Source of the DNA: Spirodela intermedia
Lineage: Eukaryota; Streptophyta; Magnoliopsida; Alismatales; Araceae
Length of the DNA stretch: 64,000 bases
Assembly (NCBI GenBank): GCA_902729315.2
Contig: LR746271.1
Span: 1,513,501 to 1,577,500, forward strand
Reading direction: 5' to 3'
Shown: piece by piece, positions 51,948 to 63,613 of the stretch
Layout: every line of letters begins with the position of its first letter
Position numbering within the stretch: position 1 is the stretch's first letter
Made by a program: the position numbers and the translations under genes
The notes under the pieces: model-generated
What the model was told of the DNA's origin: nothing
What the model saw: only the letters and a program-made list of their open reading frames with translations
The model's database searches: none

Positions 51948-53712
51948 TTAGGGCCTCCCACTCATCCTCATAATTCTAGTGTTTATAGCATGTCAACTTG
52001 TTCATCCACTCTTTCTTCATTTCTTCCTTACCATTTTTTATAATGATGAGATTTATCTAATTCTCCTGTTAAGACCTTTATGTTCATCTTCAAAAGGTTT
52101 ATCTAGGGGCCTAGAGAAAAATCCAAAAAACACTTGTTTTGCATTTAATGACAAATTCAGGCACAATCCATTGTTATCAATGGTAAGAACCAAGTCATAT
52201 CCCACTAACACCAACATGATGATGTGTCCTAATTCATTTGCTATGGATGGTAATTTATTTGCAATAAAATGTTAGAGATTTCGTTGGTGTTGTACTAATC
52301 CTTTTATATTCTGGCCACGTGCTTCTGTGACTTAGGTATATTATCTACCTTTATTATGATTTCATGTTATCTACAGACATTTATTCTAGTTAAATATGTA
52401 CCATATTGGTATTACTTCTATTCAAGGGTGAAGCTGATTTGAAAGGGGAAGTTTGATGATATTTTTTAGAACCTATTTGCAAAGGAAAATCTTGGACAAA
52501 CTTTGGTTCATTGTGTGTAATCAGGAACTAGAGAATGCCTACATCTATCATTAATTCTCAATTTATTTTATATTTTAATTTAAGCACATAAAATGAATAT
52601 TTGACTAAGATATACTTGGGACATCAACAAAAATGCTCATATCTTTGGTTGAGAGAAATGATAGATTAGATCATGTATATTACCAATTAATTATATTATT
52701 ATGAACACATTGGCTCTGAAACTAAATTAAAGCATAATTAAGTTAATTTAATTCTTTCCATTTATGTCATCACAATATGTAATCTATATAAAGCCCATTA
52801 ATGGAATATATATTTTCCATTGAAAACGCCATTAATGGAATATAAAGCCCATCCATCCACTATGTAATCTTCCTCTTATGTGATCTTCTTGTTTCTTTGA
52901 ACGGGTCATGCAGCTGGAGACACTTCTTTCTTTATTTGGATGTTCATTTGTCTTGCGAAGGCTAGCTTTTGATCCATTGCCAGATCATGGGAGATCAATT
53001 TCTTAGAGGGAAGCCACTGAAGGATCTTGGTGGAGGAGGGGTCTTTGGGCCTTCATAGCTGGTGTGGCTGCCTTCTTGAACGGGCCTGAAGAGGGATTTA
53101 AGGAGTTTGGGGTCAGCTTTGTAGAATCAGCCATGATGTTGCAAGAGCCAAATGCTTTAGGCCCAGAAAATTTTCATTCTCTCGGTAATTTCTTCCATGG
53201 AACCTCTACTTGTTGGGTCTCAATGGTGAGCCCTCTATTGTTTCTATCTTTAGAGATGTATTTACATAGATTTGTATATATATACACCTAGATACCGCGA
53301 CAGAGAGAGAGAGAGGGAGAATTGGGGGTGGGGGAGGGGGCTGCTGCGGCTAAATACTCCACCTTGATGGATTTGTCACGCCGGGTGGCCGGGGGCGAGG
53401 CCGCCGGCCAACTCTTCCGTACTTCTCTTCCCTGTTTTCCAGACATGGAGGAGACATCTGGGTATGAAGACCCTCTTCGTTTGTTTTAGGGCAGACGACC
53501 CCAGTCGCCATCTAACCGCTGTCCCGAATCAGTTCGCCCCCACCTTTCTCGAACCTCTTCGGTGTGCCTTTCCTTGTCTTCTCCGCTCGCCGGCGTGGAG
53601 TGGTCTCCTGCCAGAAGTCGGCGGCGCTGCACTCTCTGTCAGCCGCCGCATTCTACGGTTTAAGGGGAAATTAGGGCGGAGCTTCCCATCTTCTTCCTCC
53701 CGCCCTCCTGAG
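51948..53712. other. Intergenic DNA and SUVH upstream region
   Basis: AT-rich unique sequence to about 52900, including two copies of the palindrome CCATTAATGG (52795-52804 and 52829-52838). The frame at 53064-53291 (MAAFLNGPEEGFKEF...) is not recognised. From 53280 the sequence turns GC-rich and is SUVH promoter and leader, where a leader intron is possible (CATCTGG/GTATGA at 53461). Confidence 0.4.
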
Positions 53713-55536
53713 ATGGGGAAGGCGGGCGACGCAGCCGGCTCCTCCGGTGGGGAGGAGGAGCCGTTGGACGTCAAGCCGCTAAGGTCCTTGTCGCCGATGT
53801 TCCCGCCGTCGTTCGGCTACAGCCCTTCCGTCTCCCCTCCGAGAGCCCCTCCTTTCGTCTTCATCTCCCCCTTCTCCCCCTCAGCCGCCGACCAGGCGGC
53901 GCCGCCAAGCTCCGACGGGTACCGGACCCCGCCGGTGAGGCGGAAGCCCAAGCGGAAGAAGAAGAAGATCTCCAAGGACGAGCCGGCGGCTCTCCCCTCT
54001 TCCTTCTCCTCCCCGGAGGAGGACCCCGAGGCGGTGGAGGTGGTCCTTATGACCTTCGACGCCCTCCGGCGGCGGATCCTCCAGCTAGACGAGATCAACA
54101 ACGTGACCCGCCGCCCCGACATGAAGGCCGGCGCCACCATGGCGGACTACGACCTCCGCGCCAACAAGACCAAACGCGTTGGCCCCGTCCCGGGGGTCGC
54201 CGTCGGGGACATCTTCTTCTTCCGCATGGAGCTCCTCCTCGTGGGCCTCCACTCCCAGAGCATGGCCGGCATCGACTCCGCCGTGGCCCGCTTCGGCGGC
54301 GTCGCCGAGGCCGTCGCCGTCAGCGTCGTCTCCTCCGGCGCCGGTGGGTACGAGGACCAGACCGACGCCGTCGACTCTCTCGTCTACTGCGGGCAGGGCG
54401 GCGCAAACCTGGACCAGAAGCTCGAGCGGGGCAACCTCGCCCTGGAGCGGAGCTTCTGCCGGGGCACCGCCGTGCGGGTCATCCGGGGCCTCAAGGACCC
54501 GACGAGCTCCTCCGCCTCCTCCTCCGGCACCGGCACCGGCAGCAGGATCTACCTGTACGACGGGCTGTACAGGGTGAGCGAGTACTGGGCCGACCGAGGG
54601 AGGACCGGCTTCAACGTCTTGAAGTACAGGCTCCTCCGGCAGCCCGACCAACCCGCCGCCTACGCCACCTGGAAGGCTGCCGAGACCTGGAAGCGGAACC
54701 CGGCCGCCAGGCCCGCCGTCCGCCTGCCGGACCTCGCCGCCGGCGCGGAGCCCTTCCCCATCTGCGTCGTCAACGAGGTCGATGCCGAGGACCGCCCGGC
54801 GCCCTTCCTCTACGCCGCAGCATTTTCCCCTCCGGCCCCGGCGGGCGGCGCCGCCGGCTGCGGGTGCGAGGGGGCCTGCGTGCCCGGCGACGGGGGCTGC
54901 GCCTGCGCGCGGCGGAACGGCGGGGAGCTGCCGTACAGCGGTGGCGGGGTGCTGGTGCAGCGGAGGGCCGTGGTGTATGAGTGCGGGGGACTGTGCACCT
55001 GCTCGGTGATCTGCCGGAACAGGGCGACCCAGAAGGGGGTGAAGCTCCGCTTCGAGGTCTTCCGGACGAGGGCCCGCGGCTGGGGGCTCCGCTCGTGGGA
55101 CCCCGTCCGCTGCGGGGCCTTCGTCTGCGAGTTCGTCGGAGACCCCGTCGGCGAACTCTGCAAGGAGGAAGAGGAAGACGATGAGTACATGTTCGAGGGG
55201 AGGAGCTCCGAGGAGGGGAGGCGGAAGTGGAACTACGGCCCGGAGCTGCTGGGGGAGGCGGCGGAGGAGGAGGCGGTGGCGCCCCCGGTCGTGGTGGCGC
55301 TGACGGCGAGGCGGCGGGGGAATGTGGCGAGATTCATGAACCACAGCTGCTCCCCGAACGTGTTCTGGCAGGCGGTGGGGCGCGGCGGCGGGGGCCCCCC
55401 GCAGGTCATGTTCTTCGCCGCCCGGCATATCCCACCGATGACGGAGCTCACCTACGACTATGGCATGGGCGGCCGCAAGCTTAAGAACTGCTCCTGCGGC
55501 TCCTCCAACTGCCGCGGCTTCTTCAACCAGGCCTGA
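53713..55536 (+). CDS. SUVH histone H3K9 methyltransferase (SUVH1/3 type)
   Basis: A single exon encodes 607 residues. SUVH proteins read methylated DNA through an SRA domain and methylate H3 lysine 9, though SUVH1/3 act as anti-silencing readers in Arabidopsis. The N-terminus EPLDVKPLRSLSPMFPPSFGY is the family's short conserved box, followed by a Pro-rich and a Lys-rich stretch (RRKPKRKKKK). The SRA domain spans about 157-355 (GVAVGDIFFFRMELLLVGLH ... VVNEVD). Pre-SET cysteines start near 381 (GCGCEGACVPGDGGCAC). The SET domain runs from 446 with RGWGLRSWDP, RFMNHSCSPNVFW near 543 and ELTYDYG near 578. The post-SET motif CSCGSSNCRGFF ends the protein. The frame is open back to 53464, but the extra 83 codons lack family resemblance, so the ATG at 53713 was chosen. 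Intronless coding is usual for SUVH genes. GC content is extreme. Confidence 0.94.
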   Translation: MGKAGDAAGSSGGEEEPLDVKPLRSLSPMFPPSFGYSPSVSPPRAPPFVFISPFSPSAADQAAPPSSDGYRTPPVRRKPKRKKKKISKDEPAALPSSFSSPEEDPEAVEVVLMTFDALRRRILQLDEINNVTRRPDMKAGATMADYDLRANKTKRVGPVPGVAVGDIFFFRMELLLVGLHSQSMAGIDSAVARFGGVAEAVAVSVVSSGAGGYEDQTDAVDSLVYCGQGGANLDQKLERGNLALERSFCRGTAVRVIRGLKDPTSSSASSSGTGTGSRIYLYDGLYRVSEYWADRGRTGFNVLKYRLLRQPDQPAAYATWKAAETWKRNPAARPAVRLPDLAAGAEPFPICVVNEVDAEDRPAPFLYAAAFSPPAPAGGAAGCGCEGACVPGDGGCACARRNGGELPYSGGGVLVQRRAVVYECGGLCTCSVICRNRATQKGVKLRFEVFRTRARGWGLRSWDPVRCGAFVCEFVGDPVGELCKEEEEDDEYMFEGRSSEEGRRKWNYGPELLGEAAEEEAVAPPVVVALTARRRGNVARFMNHSCSPNVFWQAVGRGGGGPPQVMFFAARHIPPMTELTYDYGMGGRKLKNCSCGSSNCRGFFNQA

Positions 55537-55935
55537 TCAGCTGGAAGGGGGAGGAGAGTCGGCAATTTCTTTTTGCAGAGACGAAGAGGGAGAGAGAAGC
55601 CCGGAGTTACTCTCCGGTGTAAATAAGTCGTCTTCCCTTAATTTTTGCTGTTTTTGGTGGGCCCTCGGGCTCTGGCGCGATACATATGTATATATCGGGA
55701 ACGAGCTGCAGGGTTGCCATATAGTTCCACGTGGACGGAGAGGATTTCTTTACAGGAAAATGGGGGAATATTCCGACCTCTCTTCGGACCCCTTCGATCC
55801 AGTGCACCAGGGAGGGGGGTGGGGGGGGGTGGGGCGCTGAGGGTGAATATAAATTGCCACCTGACGGTACGCGAAAAGTCTACCGGCTGCCGGAACTCTT
55901 CCAAATCTTTCCCCCCGCTCCTTCGGAGACCTTTC
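55537..55935. other. SUVH 3' UTR and RNF10-like promoter
   Basis: Only 399 bases separate the SUVH stop from the next ATG on the same strand. A G-run (55812-55834) and a TATAAAT at 55848-55854 are present. No gene. Confidence 0.6.
55848..55854 (+). promoter_or_regulatory. TATA box of the RNF10-like gene
   Basis: TATAAAT lies 88 bases before the ATG at 55936, in a GC-rich context, at a fitting distance for a short leader. Confidence 0.5.
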
Positions 55936-56633
55936 ATGTCCAGCCCCCCCACCGACGGCGAAGGATCTGCTTTGTATTCGTCGCGCGCTCCGCCGGGAAG
56001 TTTCAGCTCCAGCCATGGCTCTTATCGTGACGATGACAGCTCTATGGACCACGATGACGGTGGCGCCGTCTCACCTGGTGTCGGATCGGGACAGATCGCA
56101 TCCCCCGTGGTTACGACGGAGCGGGATGCATCGAAATTCGGTGAGCTTTTGGATGTTTTTGGTGGTTTTTCTTGCCTTTGTCGAAATTTAGGGCTTGGTT
56201 TTCTCGGAGGTATTTGTTAGGGTTAATAATTCGTGGAACCATCCTCCATGTCTTCTTGTGGTATAATGCAAGAAGCGGCGAATTGTGTTCAATGTTGGGG
56301 ATGGTGCGCAGCCCGGTGAAGCTCTTAGTTACGGATTCTTGCATTTAAACCCTGCGACTGATTAGTGCTCCAATTGGATATTTCACTCCTTTCTGGGCTC
56401 TATTCCGCCCATCCCCTGTGTCTTCTTGTGTTAGAATGTGAGTAGCGGCGAAATTGTGTTCGATGTTGGGATAGTGCACGCTCCGGTGAAATTTTTAATA
56501 AAGGATTCTTGAATTTGCACCTTACGACTGCAGGGTGGACTTTGTCGGAATAGAGTCCAGAAAGAAGTGAAATACCCGATTGGGGGACTGAAGAATGTTA
56601 CATGAAACAGTCGGGCGCTATATCAGTGCACTT

Positions 56634-56674
<41 letters not shown>

Positions 56675-59600
56675 ATGCAGTCTAAGAGGTTATGCCGTCT
56701 TCTGTCCGCCTTTGTGCCATTGTAACCATGGTCTTTGTCGTAAGTTTTTTTTTTCACCATGTTTTATATATCTTGGCACGGTTTGAATCTTCAAACTCCA
56801 GATATCGACTTCAAGGTCTCCTTTGAGTTGATCTTCCCCATTGATTGTATATGGAAAGCGGAAAATCAGTTAGTGCCATGCGTCAGATGTGGCATTTCAC
56901 TTCTTATCTCATTAGATTTCCATTCGCTCTTCGGTTTCTGATGTGGGATTTAATAATGTGCTACGAATGCGTTACATGTTTTCAGTTGAATTCTCCGACT
57001 GTGCATACTAGGGATGATAGATTTCATCACAGTTCTCTTTAGACAAATATATGAGGGACTTCAATCGCCGTGGTAGAGAGCTAATTATTTGGTGAATGAG
57101 TTATGCATCTTTCATTTTCTAAAGAGTTTTTCAATATTTTAGTGCTGACGGTGTCATCAGTAATGTTATTTAACTTTTTATATAAATGTCTAATATGTGG
57201 GATCCATGAAGCATGTGTATGAAAAATTCTAAGATTCAGATCACGTGAGTCTAAAAGGGGACGTGGGTCCTAGTCACACCATTCTTCTAGCATCTTGAAT
57301 TGTCTTACTATCCATGACGCAAGTCCTGATGAAATATCAAAGTAGACGGATCTAAAGGGTAACTACACAACGACAATCCCAATTGCACAGTTCCTGATCA
57401 AACTTTAAATGTATATGACTATCTTTGTTTAAGTCTTTGAGATTCTCATGCGTTTCAAGATTGGTGCTTTTGTTATGAGGGACCTTTGGTGATGTATAGT
57501 TCATATTTGAAGAGGCTTGAAGGTTAAATTTGACAAGGCTACGTTGTGATCTGTTTGGACCTGATAGTGACAGGATATGAAAACTAGAGACCTTTGTACA
57601 TGATAATGAATTGTTTTTCATTGATAACATCCCTTTTTTCGACAGTCTCTAGAGTTTTATGTAAATAATATTTTTTCTCGTGAATTGCTTATTTTAACTT
57701 TACCTGGATCGTGAAAATATACCTCTGGTCAAGGTCGTCCTGTTATATTCTTCGCTCTAACGTCAATTTTTTTCTTCACAGCTGTGGGAGCTTCAGTCTT
57801 TGCCGACTTTGACGAGTTACCACAGAAGGTACCTCATTTGCCTTTTATGGCTGTTTCTAGAGAACTTGGTCTCTGTGGATTTGAGTTGACTAAACCACTT
57901 GAAATTACATGGAGCCATGCAATATGATGTCATGGTACAGACAAACTGCTCGTTCCCATGTGTTTAAATAATAATTGATTAGCTCCTTGCAATAGACACG
58001 ATGGAGACGAAGAGGTAGGAAGATAATGCTATAGAAACACTGTAACTACAAATAGAAGACTCTAGATTTATCAAAACTTGTGTGAAACTCCTATGACCTG
58101 TTGGCCTTACTGTAGAGATGATGCCCAATGGTCTGCCTCAAGAAGTTACTCACCATTTAAACTTCTTAACTTGTGACTCTTGAACTCATTCTTTTGATTG
58201 ATGGGTAAATAGGAAAAGCAACTAACTCACCAATTACCACCACTAATGAAAAAGACATGACAAATAACTCTCGAAACAAAGTGCCCTGTCACATTCTCCA
58301 ATTAACAAGAAATATTGGTCCATTGACAATAATCCCATTTCAAGCCCAGTGGGGTGTGTGTAGGGATCCCCGGTGGCATATTCGTCAGTACAACTTACTA
58401 TGATTAGACCTGAACTGCTTGGCTTGCTGTATGTCAAATGAATGGGTGTCACTTAATGATAATTTGGCTTGAGGTTGAACAGAAGTTGGGTTAAAATCGT
58501 GACAAAAGTAACGGGCCTCTTCCTTTTAACTTCTTGAGAGATTATCTGAGAACATTCTCCATTTGGAAGATCTTTTTTGACAGAACATTATGCCTCAGGA
58601 TTTGGGGATAGTTTTATGCCATCCCTTTATCGAATGAGCTTACTGCACATTTTTTCTCGTTGAGTTTTCACCTGGAGTCAATAGGAATCCTAGACAGAAT
58701 AAAGTTAGTCTGCTTCTTCTTTTATCCAGGATAGTATCCCATTCTTACAAATGACATGATTTACAGGCCAACTCAGTGCTGATGGAGTTTGCTTTTTTAT
58801 TGCCTCATCTATGTCGATTTCTTAAAACCACCTAGTGCTGATGGAATTTGCTTTTTTTTCTATTGTAGGTGTCTGAGTTAGGAATGGTTGATGTGATAGA
58901 TAGATCACAAGGCAGGCGCAGTGGTGGCAGTGTGCTCTCCCATTCATTGAGTCAGGGAGTAACATCTTCTCGGGCCATATTTGATCAGCCTTTCAAAGGG
59001 AGACAATCTAGTCTTGCATATGCACAATCTGATTCATCTGATGGTCTTCGCAGTAGTCCTGTCCAGTCTGTTGGACGGAGGAGTCAGGTTGTCAGCGGTA
59101 ATCATTTGCTGAATTTTCATTTTGACCCTATCTCTCGTCCTCAACCAAGAACGATGCCTCCTAAAAGACAGCAAAAGGTTAGACCTTATAGCAAAGACCT
59201 CTTCCTTCAAGCAAATTACAAGTTTTCTGTGCTAGACACTGGCGATTACGTAAGAGGATCTATGGATCCAGATAAAATGCTGGAATGGGAAGATGTTGTC
59301 TGTGTAAGATACTTGACCCCCTTCAACGTTCAGTGCCCAATTTGCCTGGAAAGCCCAATGAGTGCACAGATAACATCATGTGGTCATATATACTGCTTCC
59401 CTTGCATTTTGCAATATTTACTGATGGGAGAAGACAACCACCAAGTTGACAGCTGGAAAAGATGCCCTCTTTGTTTTACGATGATTTCCATAAAGGATTT
59501 GTATACAGTCTATATACATAACGTCAAGCCGTACAATGTGGGTGATCATGTGCACCTTACGCTGCTCACGAGAGCAAGAGATTCCTCAGTACCCTTGCAA

Positions 59601-61847
59601 AAGAATCATCAAAGGTTTGATTCTGTGCTGTGCGGAGTTGATGACCTTTGGGACTCGTTTACTAAGTTCACTCTGACATCAGATGTGGAGTTATCTGTGC
59701 GTGAGGCAAAAAAGGATCTTAATGACTGGCTGGCCAAGGCAGACGCGGGATTGGTTGATGACTTGGAGAAGCTTCCATACGTTTGTGCTGCTTTAGATCA
59801 ATTGGATAAAAGAATGAAAAATTGGGCCGAACATCGCACTTTTAGCAATAGTCTTCCTTTAACTGGCGCCTTCCCAAGCTCCATGCCAGTATCATCTCCC
59901 CCTGATAGGACGAAGCCTTCTGCCTCGCGGGCAACCAAGACTGATGAGAGGATACACTCCAAGGCGCCAGAATTGCCAACCAGAAGGCTGTTCCCAGGCC
60001 AGGAGGGTGGGTCCAATGGCTGGCAAGTGGATGCAGAGGCTCATCTGATGCCGCCTTCTCATGTACAGGAACACTGGGAGAGCCCTGAGAAGGCGTTGGC
60101 AAAGGATGGGACCAAAGAATCTCAGAAGCACTCTGATAGCAGGGACAACAACAACGAAAGGGACTCGTACTTTTTCTATCAGGTGAGGCCGAAAGTTCAT
60201 TTTTTTCTTTCTTTTTTTGTTTTATCCGTGTTAATATTGTTGCCATGTATCTTGCTAAATTTAAAGTGTTTCTCTTAGATTTTGATTCGACGCATTTTAT
60301 TGGTATTTTGAGTACATTTTCAATATATAGTTCGCTGATTGGTTATAATCGGTCATCGTGTTGTTAACAATTTTATTTTGAGGGTTAGACTGATTCACTG
60401 ACGGAATAGCTTGCCTCTTATGCAAATCACCATAATCGGGTTTGGTGCATCTGTTACGTTCTTGTTGAGGGCCTTTCTTTTTTTGTCCGTTATTTTTCAG
60501 GCTGTTGATGGACAGCACCTCATCCTCCATCCATTAAACATGAAATGCCTTCTTCACCATTACAAGACTTACGATTCATTGCCAGAAAGGTACATCCATC
60601 CTTTGTTTCCATGTGGATATTCATTGCCAAAGAGCAGAGAATTTTTTTTCTGTTATTTTAATTTCTCAGGGAAAGCGGACGAAGTAGATAGAATTCTCGC
60701 CGAATCACTCTTCTTATTTCTATTCTTTCTCTTGGTTAAAATAAATAACAATACTTATCTTTCTAGAAAACCACACTTTTTTTGTCTCAGAATTGATGGC
60801 AAAATCTTAGAGCTGGAGACCGTTACTCAGTCAGAAGTTGCAAGGAGGCGCTATCGGTTCGTGAGTCATTTTCCCTTGACGACTAATTTTCAGGTAATTG
60901 GTCGCGGTTTTGCCTTTAATTTTCTTATCTAGTTGGGCATCTTTTTGCTATTTTCTTCACATCATCTCACCGAGAATAAACCAACCATGCAGCTTTGCGA
61001 AATCAACCTGGGTGACGTCTTACCGGCGGATGCTCTATCCCCATTCATGGATGAAATAAAGAAGCGCGATAAACAAAGGAAGAGACTTGCGAAGAAAGTA
61101 AGCTCCTTCCTGCTCAAGAAATCTATCACGAACGCCACATCCTCCTCCCATTCCTTTCACCTACTCTCAGAAAGTTTGGATTAATTTTCGGTCACCACTC
61201 CTGTCCTTTACCTGCAGGAGCAGGAAGAGAAGGCTCTCGCTGAAGCTGCCGAATTGATTGCCAGGCCTGGCGCGTTCAACGATCACGGCCCCTCATCTCG
61301 TAGCAGTGCCGCGTTCTCATTGGACGACTTTGAAGGTGAGACAAAGAGTCTTCCCCCTCTCTCACCGATCGATCTTTTCTTCCTTGGGTAGCTCCTCACT
61401 TCCTTACCCTCTCCAGCTTTGGGAAGCTCGATGGCTCTGTCCACGAGCCCACCCGCCACCGGCGAGAAGAAATCCTTCTCGGACGTCGCGAGGCTCGGGT
61501 TCGCCTCCGGTCATGACTCCCCGTCTCTCCGGCCTGGGGACGCTTCTACGCATAGCGCGGAGGCGGCGGGCGAGGCGTCCACCGTTGCGGGTAAGCAAGC
61601 GATCATCGTCATCTTCTTTCTACTTTTTCCTTCCCGTGCTTGTTCTTCAGCCAGAATCAGCAACAGCCCTCCCCCTCCCCGGTCTGCAGGGCAAAGAACG
61701 GCCGCCATGTCGTTTGCTGGGATCACGGCGGCGCCCAAGGCCGCCGCCGCCCCCGCCGCGGGGGCACCGAAGATCGAGGGACTGGGCAGGAAAGGGAAGA
61801 AGCCGGCGAGGGTGCTCCTGTCGACGGCTGGGGGTAGACGCTACTGA
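55936..61847 (+). CDS. RING finger protein, RNF10-like E3 ligase
   Basis: Nine exons (55936-56140, 57782-57828, 58869-60182, 60501-60589, 60791-60893, 60993-61097, 61218-61335, 61417-61590, 61690-61847) encode 770 residues. The C3HC4 RING at about 239-290 reads CPICLESPMSAQITSCGHIYCFPCILQ ... RCPLC, with all zinc ligands present; such RINGs recruit E2 enzymes for ubiquitin transfer. Around it are the RNF10 landmarks: VRPYSKDLFLQANYKF before, and DGQHLILHPLNMKCLLHHY, then RRRYRFVSHFPLTTNFQLCEINL after. The N-terminus is Ser/Gly/Asp-rich; the C-terminus is Ala/Gly-rich and ends KKPARVLLSTAGGRRY. In animals RNF10 ubiquitinates 40S ribosomal proteins; a similar plant role is inference. All junctions are in frame. 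The start is the first ATG after a TATA box. Confidence 0.92.
56251..56589. repeat. Composite direct plus inverted repeat in intron 1
   Basis: Two direct copies of about 110 bases lie at 56251-56360 and 56421-56530 (both start tcttcttgtg and end acgactg). A 45-base segment at 56364-56408 recurs in inverted orientation at 56545-56589 (gaatagag...cagaaagaagtgaaat), so it flanks the second direct copy. Confidence 0.8.
56634..56674. repeat. (CA)n(TA)n microsatellite
   Basis: A CA run passes directly into a TA run inside intron 1 of the RNF10-like gene. Confidence 0.9.
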
Positions 61848-62002
61848 TGACTGATCCTTCTTAGAGATGTTAATAGAACCCCGACCCGCTGTTGTGGCCA
61901 GGAGCTTTTAGACGTGGTGTAAATCATGGGGGACGACGTTATTGAGGCGAGCTGCCGCGCTCTTGCTGAAATCAGGTCGGGGGCGTCTCTCTCATCGTCA
62001 CC

Positions 62003-62046
<44 letters not shown>

Positions 62047-62247
62047 CTGGGAGCGTCGAATTTTACGGCGGAACTGGAGAGCGATCTCCTGATTTTAGGG
62101 TTATGAGCTTCGAAAATGGGTGGGTGCGGGAAAGTCTGGGGCTCTGAGATGCACAGATCCATTCCCGGATTTAGATTCATCGACGAGAAGCTTGTACATT
62201 GAAATATACACGCCAGGAAGGGGTGATATATGTATACAGTGAACGCT
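61848..62247. other. Convergent 3' ends of RNF10-like and LIR1 genes
   Basis: Four hundred bases separate the two stops, with a (GA)n run at about 62004-62044. The ORF 61926-62147 on the plus strand is built largely on that run and is not supported. Confidence 0.6.
62004..62044. repeat. (GA)n microsatellite
   Basis: An uninterrupted GA run between the convergent RNF10-like and LIR1 genes. Confidence 0.9.
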
Positions 62248-62955
62248 TTATTTAGCCGCGGCCGTCTCATTGAAAACCCCTTGCTGGTACTCCGGATCGC
62301 AGAACTCCCCCCCAAGGTCGTCGCAGGCCTCGCCGGGGAAGACTCTGCAGAGGAGAAAGGCCCCACGGTTAGAGTTTCTCTTTCGCTCTTCGGCAGATTC
62401 CGATCGCGCGGAAATAAATTGGGAGAGAAGATCTCCGGATCATACGTTTTGCGCTCGCTGTAGTCGAGGTACTCCCTGTCGACCTCCTCCGCGCCCGCCC
62501 TGGCGGCCGCAGCGGCCTGCTGTGGGGGCTTCACTTCGGGGAACATCTCCACCGCGCACGCGTCTCCTCCGATCGTCTCGCAGGCCTCCGCCGGGAAGAC
62601 GCTGTCCAAGGGGAAAACCTGTCATCGTCATCTTCTCTTCTCTGCCGCGGATCCACGGTGAATATAGAAGAAGAAAGAAGCCTCTATCTCGACTAATTGT
62701 CCACCGCATTAACGAACGATCCCCATCGGATCACCAGTAGCGGGAAGAAGACCGGAGAGGAGAGGATCTGAGGAAGACTCACGAGGTGGAGGAGCTGTAG
62801 TCGACGATGAGGTTTTCCGGGGCGGCGGCGACAGCCAAGGACGGCAGGTGCGTGGATCTACGATAGCCGCCAGTGGGGAGCAACCTTCTAGGGGCCAAGG
62901 TCCTGATACCTTTGGCCGGCAGGGGCACGGCGAAGCAGAGGGCGGCAGCCTGCAT
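62248..62955 (-). CDS. LIR1: Light-regulated protein LIR1, chloroplast
   Basis: Three exons in transcript order (62955-62783, 62601-62446, 62344-62248) encode 141 residues. LIR1 binds leaf ferredoxin-NADP+ oxidoreductase and helps dock it on the thylakoid membrane; its transcript is light- and clock-controlled in rice. Residues 1 to about 45 (MQAAALCFAVPLPAKGIRTLAPRR...) look like a plastid transit peptide. The mature part has the two family repeats: VFPAEACETIGGDAC at 59-73 and VFPGEACDDLGGEFC at 111-125, each with the paired cysteines, joined by EVDREYLDYSERKT. The repeats are encoded by exons 2 and 3, whose acceptors precede the VFP motif in equivalent places. A TATAAAA lies 117 bases upstream of the ATG. 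GC-rich coding sequence. Confidence 0.94.
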
Positions 62956-63071
62956 CTTGACGGAGTTCCGAGGGGCAGCGGCTGTGATTGATTAGTGGCG
63001 GAGAACGCTCTGCAGGGGACGGAGGTGACGAGCGCTGCTGGATAAGGAAAGCGCTAGCGCCTCGGTCCCGG

Positions 63072-63078
63072 TTTTATA
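63072..63078 (-). promoter_or_regulatory. LIR1: TATA box of LIR1
   Basis: The minus strand reads TATAAAA 117 bases before the ATG, with GC-rich flanks, typical of a strongly expressed photosynthetic gene. Confidence 0.65.
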
Positions 63079-63611
63079 CTGTGAACGCGGCAGTCCTGTG
63101 GATAGGGGCCAGTCACTTCTATTGTGCCTTTACACTCATATCCTCCTAGTCAACGGAAATTTAAATTTACTTTAAATAAATAGATTATAAGATATATATC
63201 CTCTTTCACATTAACAGCCTCGAAGCATCCAAAGGGAATGTCACCGGTCTTGGGGTGGGGGCGGTTCTCGGGGGACATGGATGTAATATTAAGTTGAGTG
63301 CTTCTGCAATTTTTAGTATATTAATCGGTAAGATATAATTTATTTATCAAGGAGGATGTATGTGAAATAAATGGTAGCTGGTAGGTGAGGGAGGTGACTA
63401 TCCCCATCATCTCGGAGATTTTTTTCTCGAGCTCTCGGGAGATTTTTCTAGCACCGGCTAGAAGACAAAGGCTCCGGATAATAAGCTCGTAGCCGATGGC
63501 TACGGATCTACACGCTAGCCGCTGTGATCTTGTCTCGAGAAGAGAACATAACCTGGACGGCCCATGATGATGCCGTTTCCTACTCGACTCGTAAGTGTGA
63601 TTATGACTTGT

Positions 63612-63613
<2 letters not shown>

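Noticed and set aside
54085-55428. 447-residue open frame on the minus strand
   Set aside because: It is the antisense shadow of the GC-rich SUVH exon, with Pro/Arg/Ala-rich nonsense composition and no domain.
61926-62147. 73-residue plus-strand frame after the RNF10-like stop
   Set aside because: Made largely of Arg-Glu from the GA run and located in the 3' region of two convergent genes.
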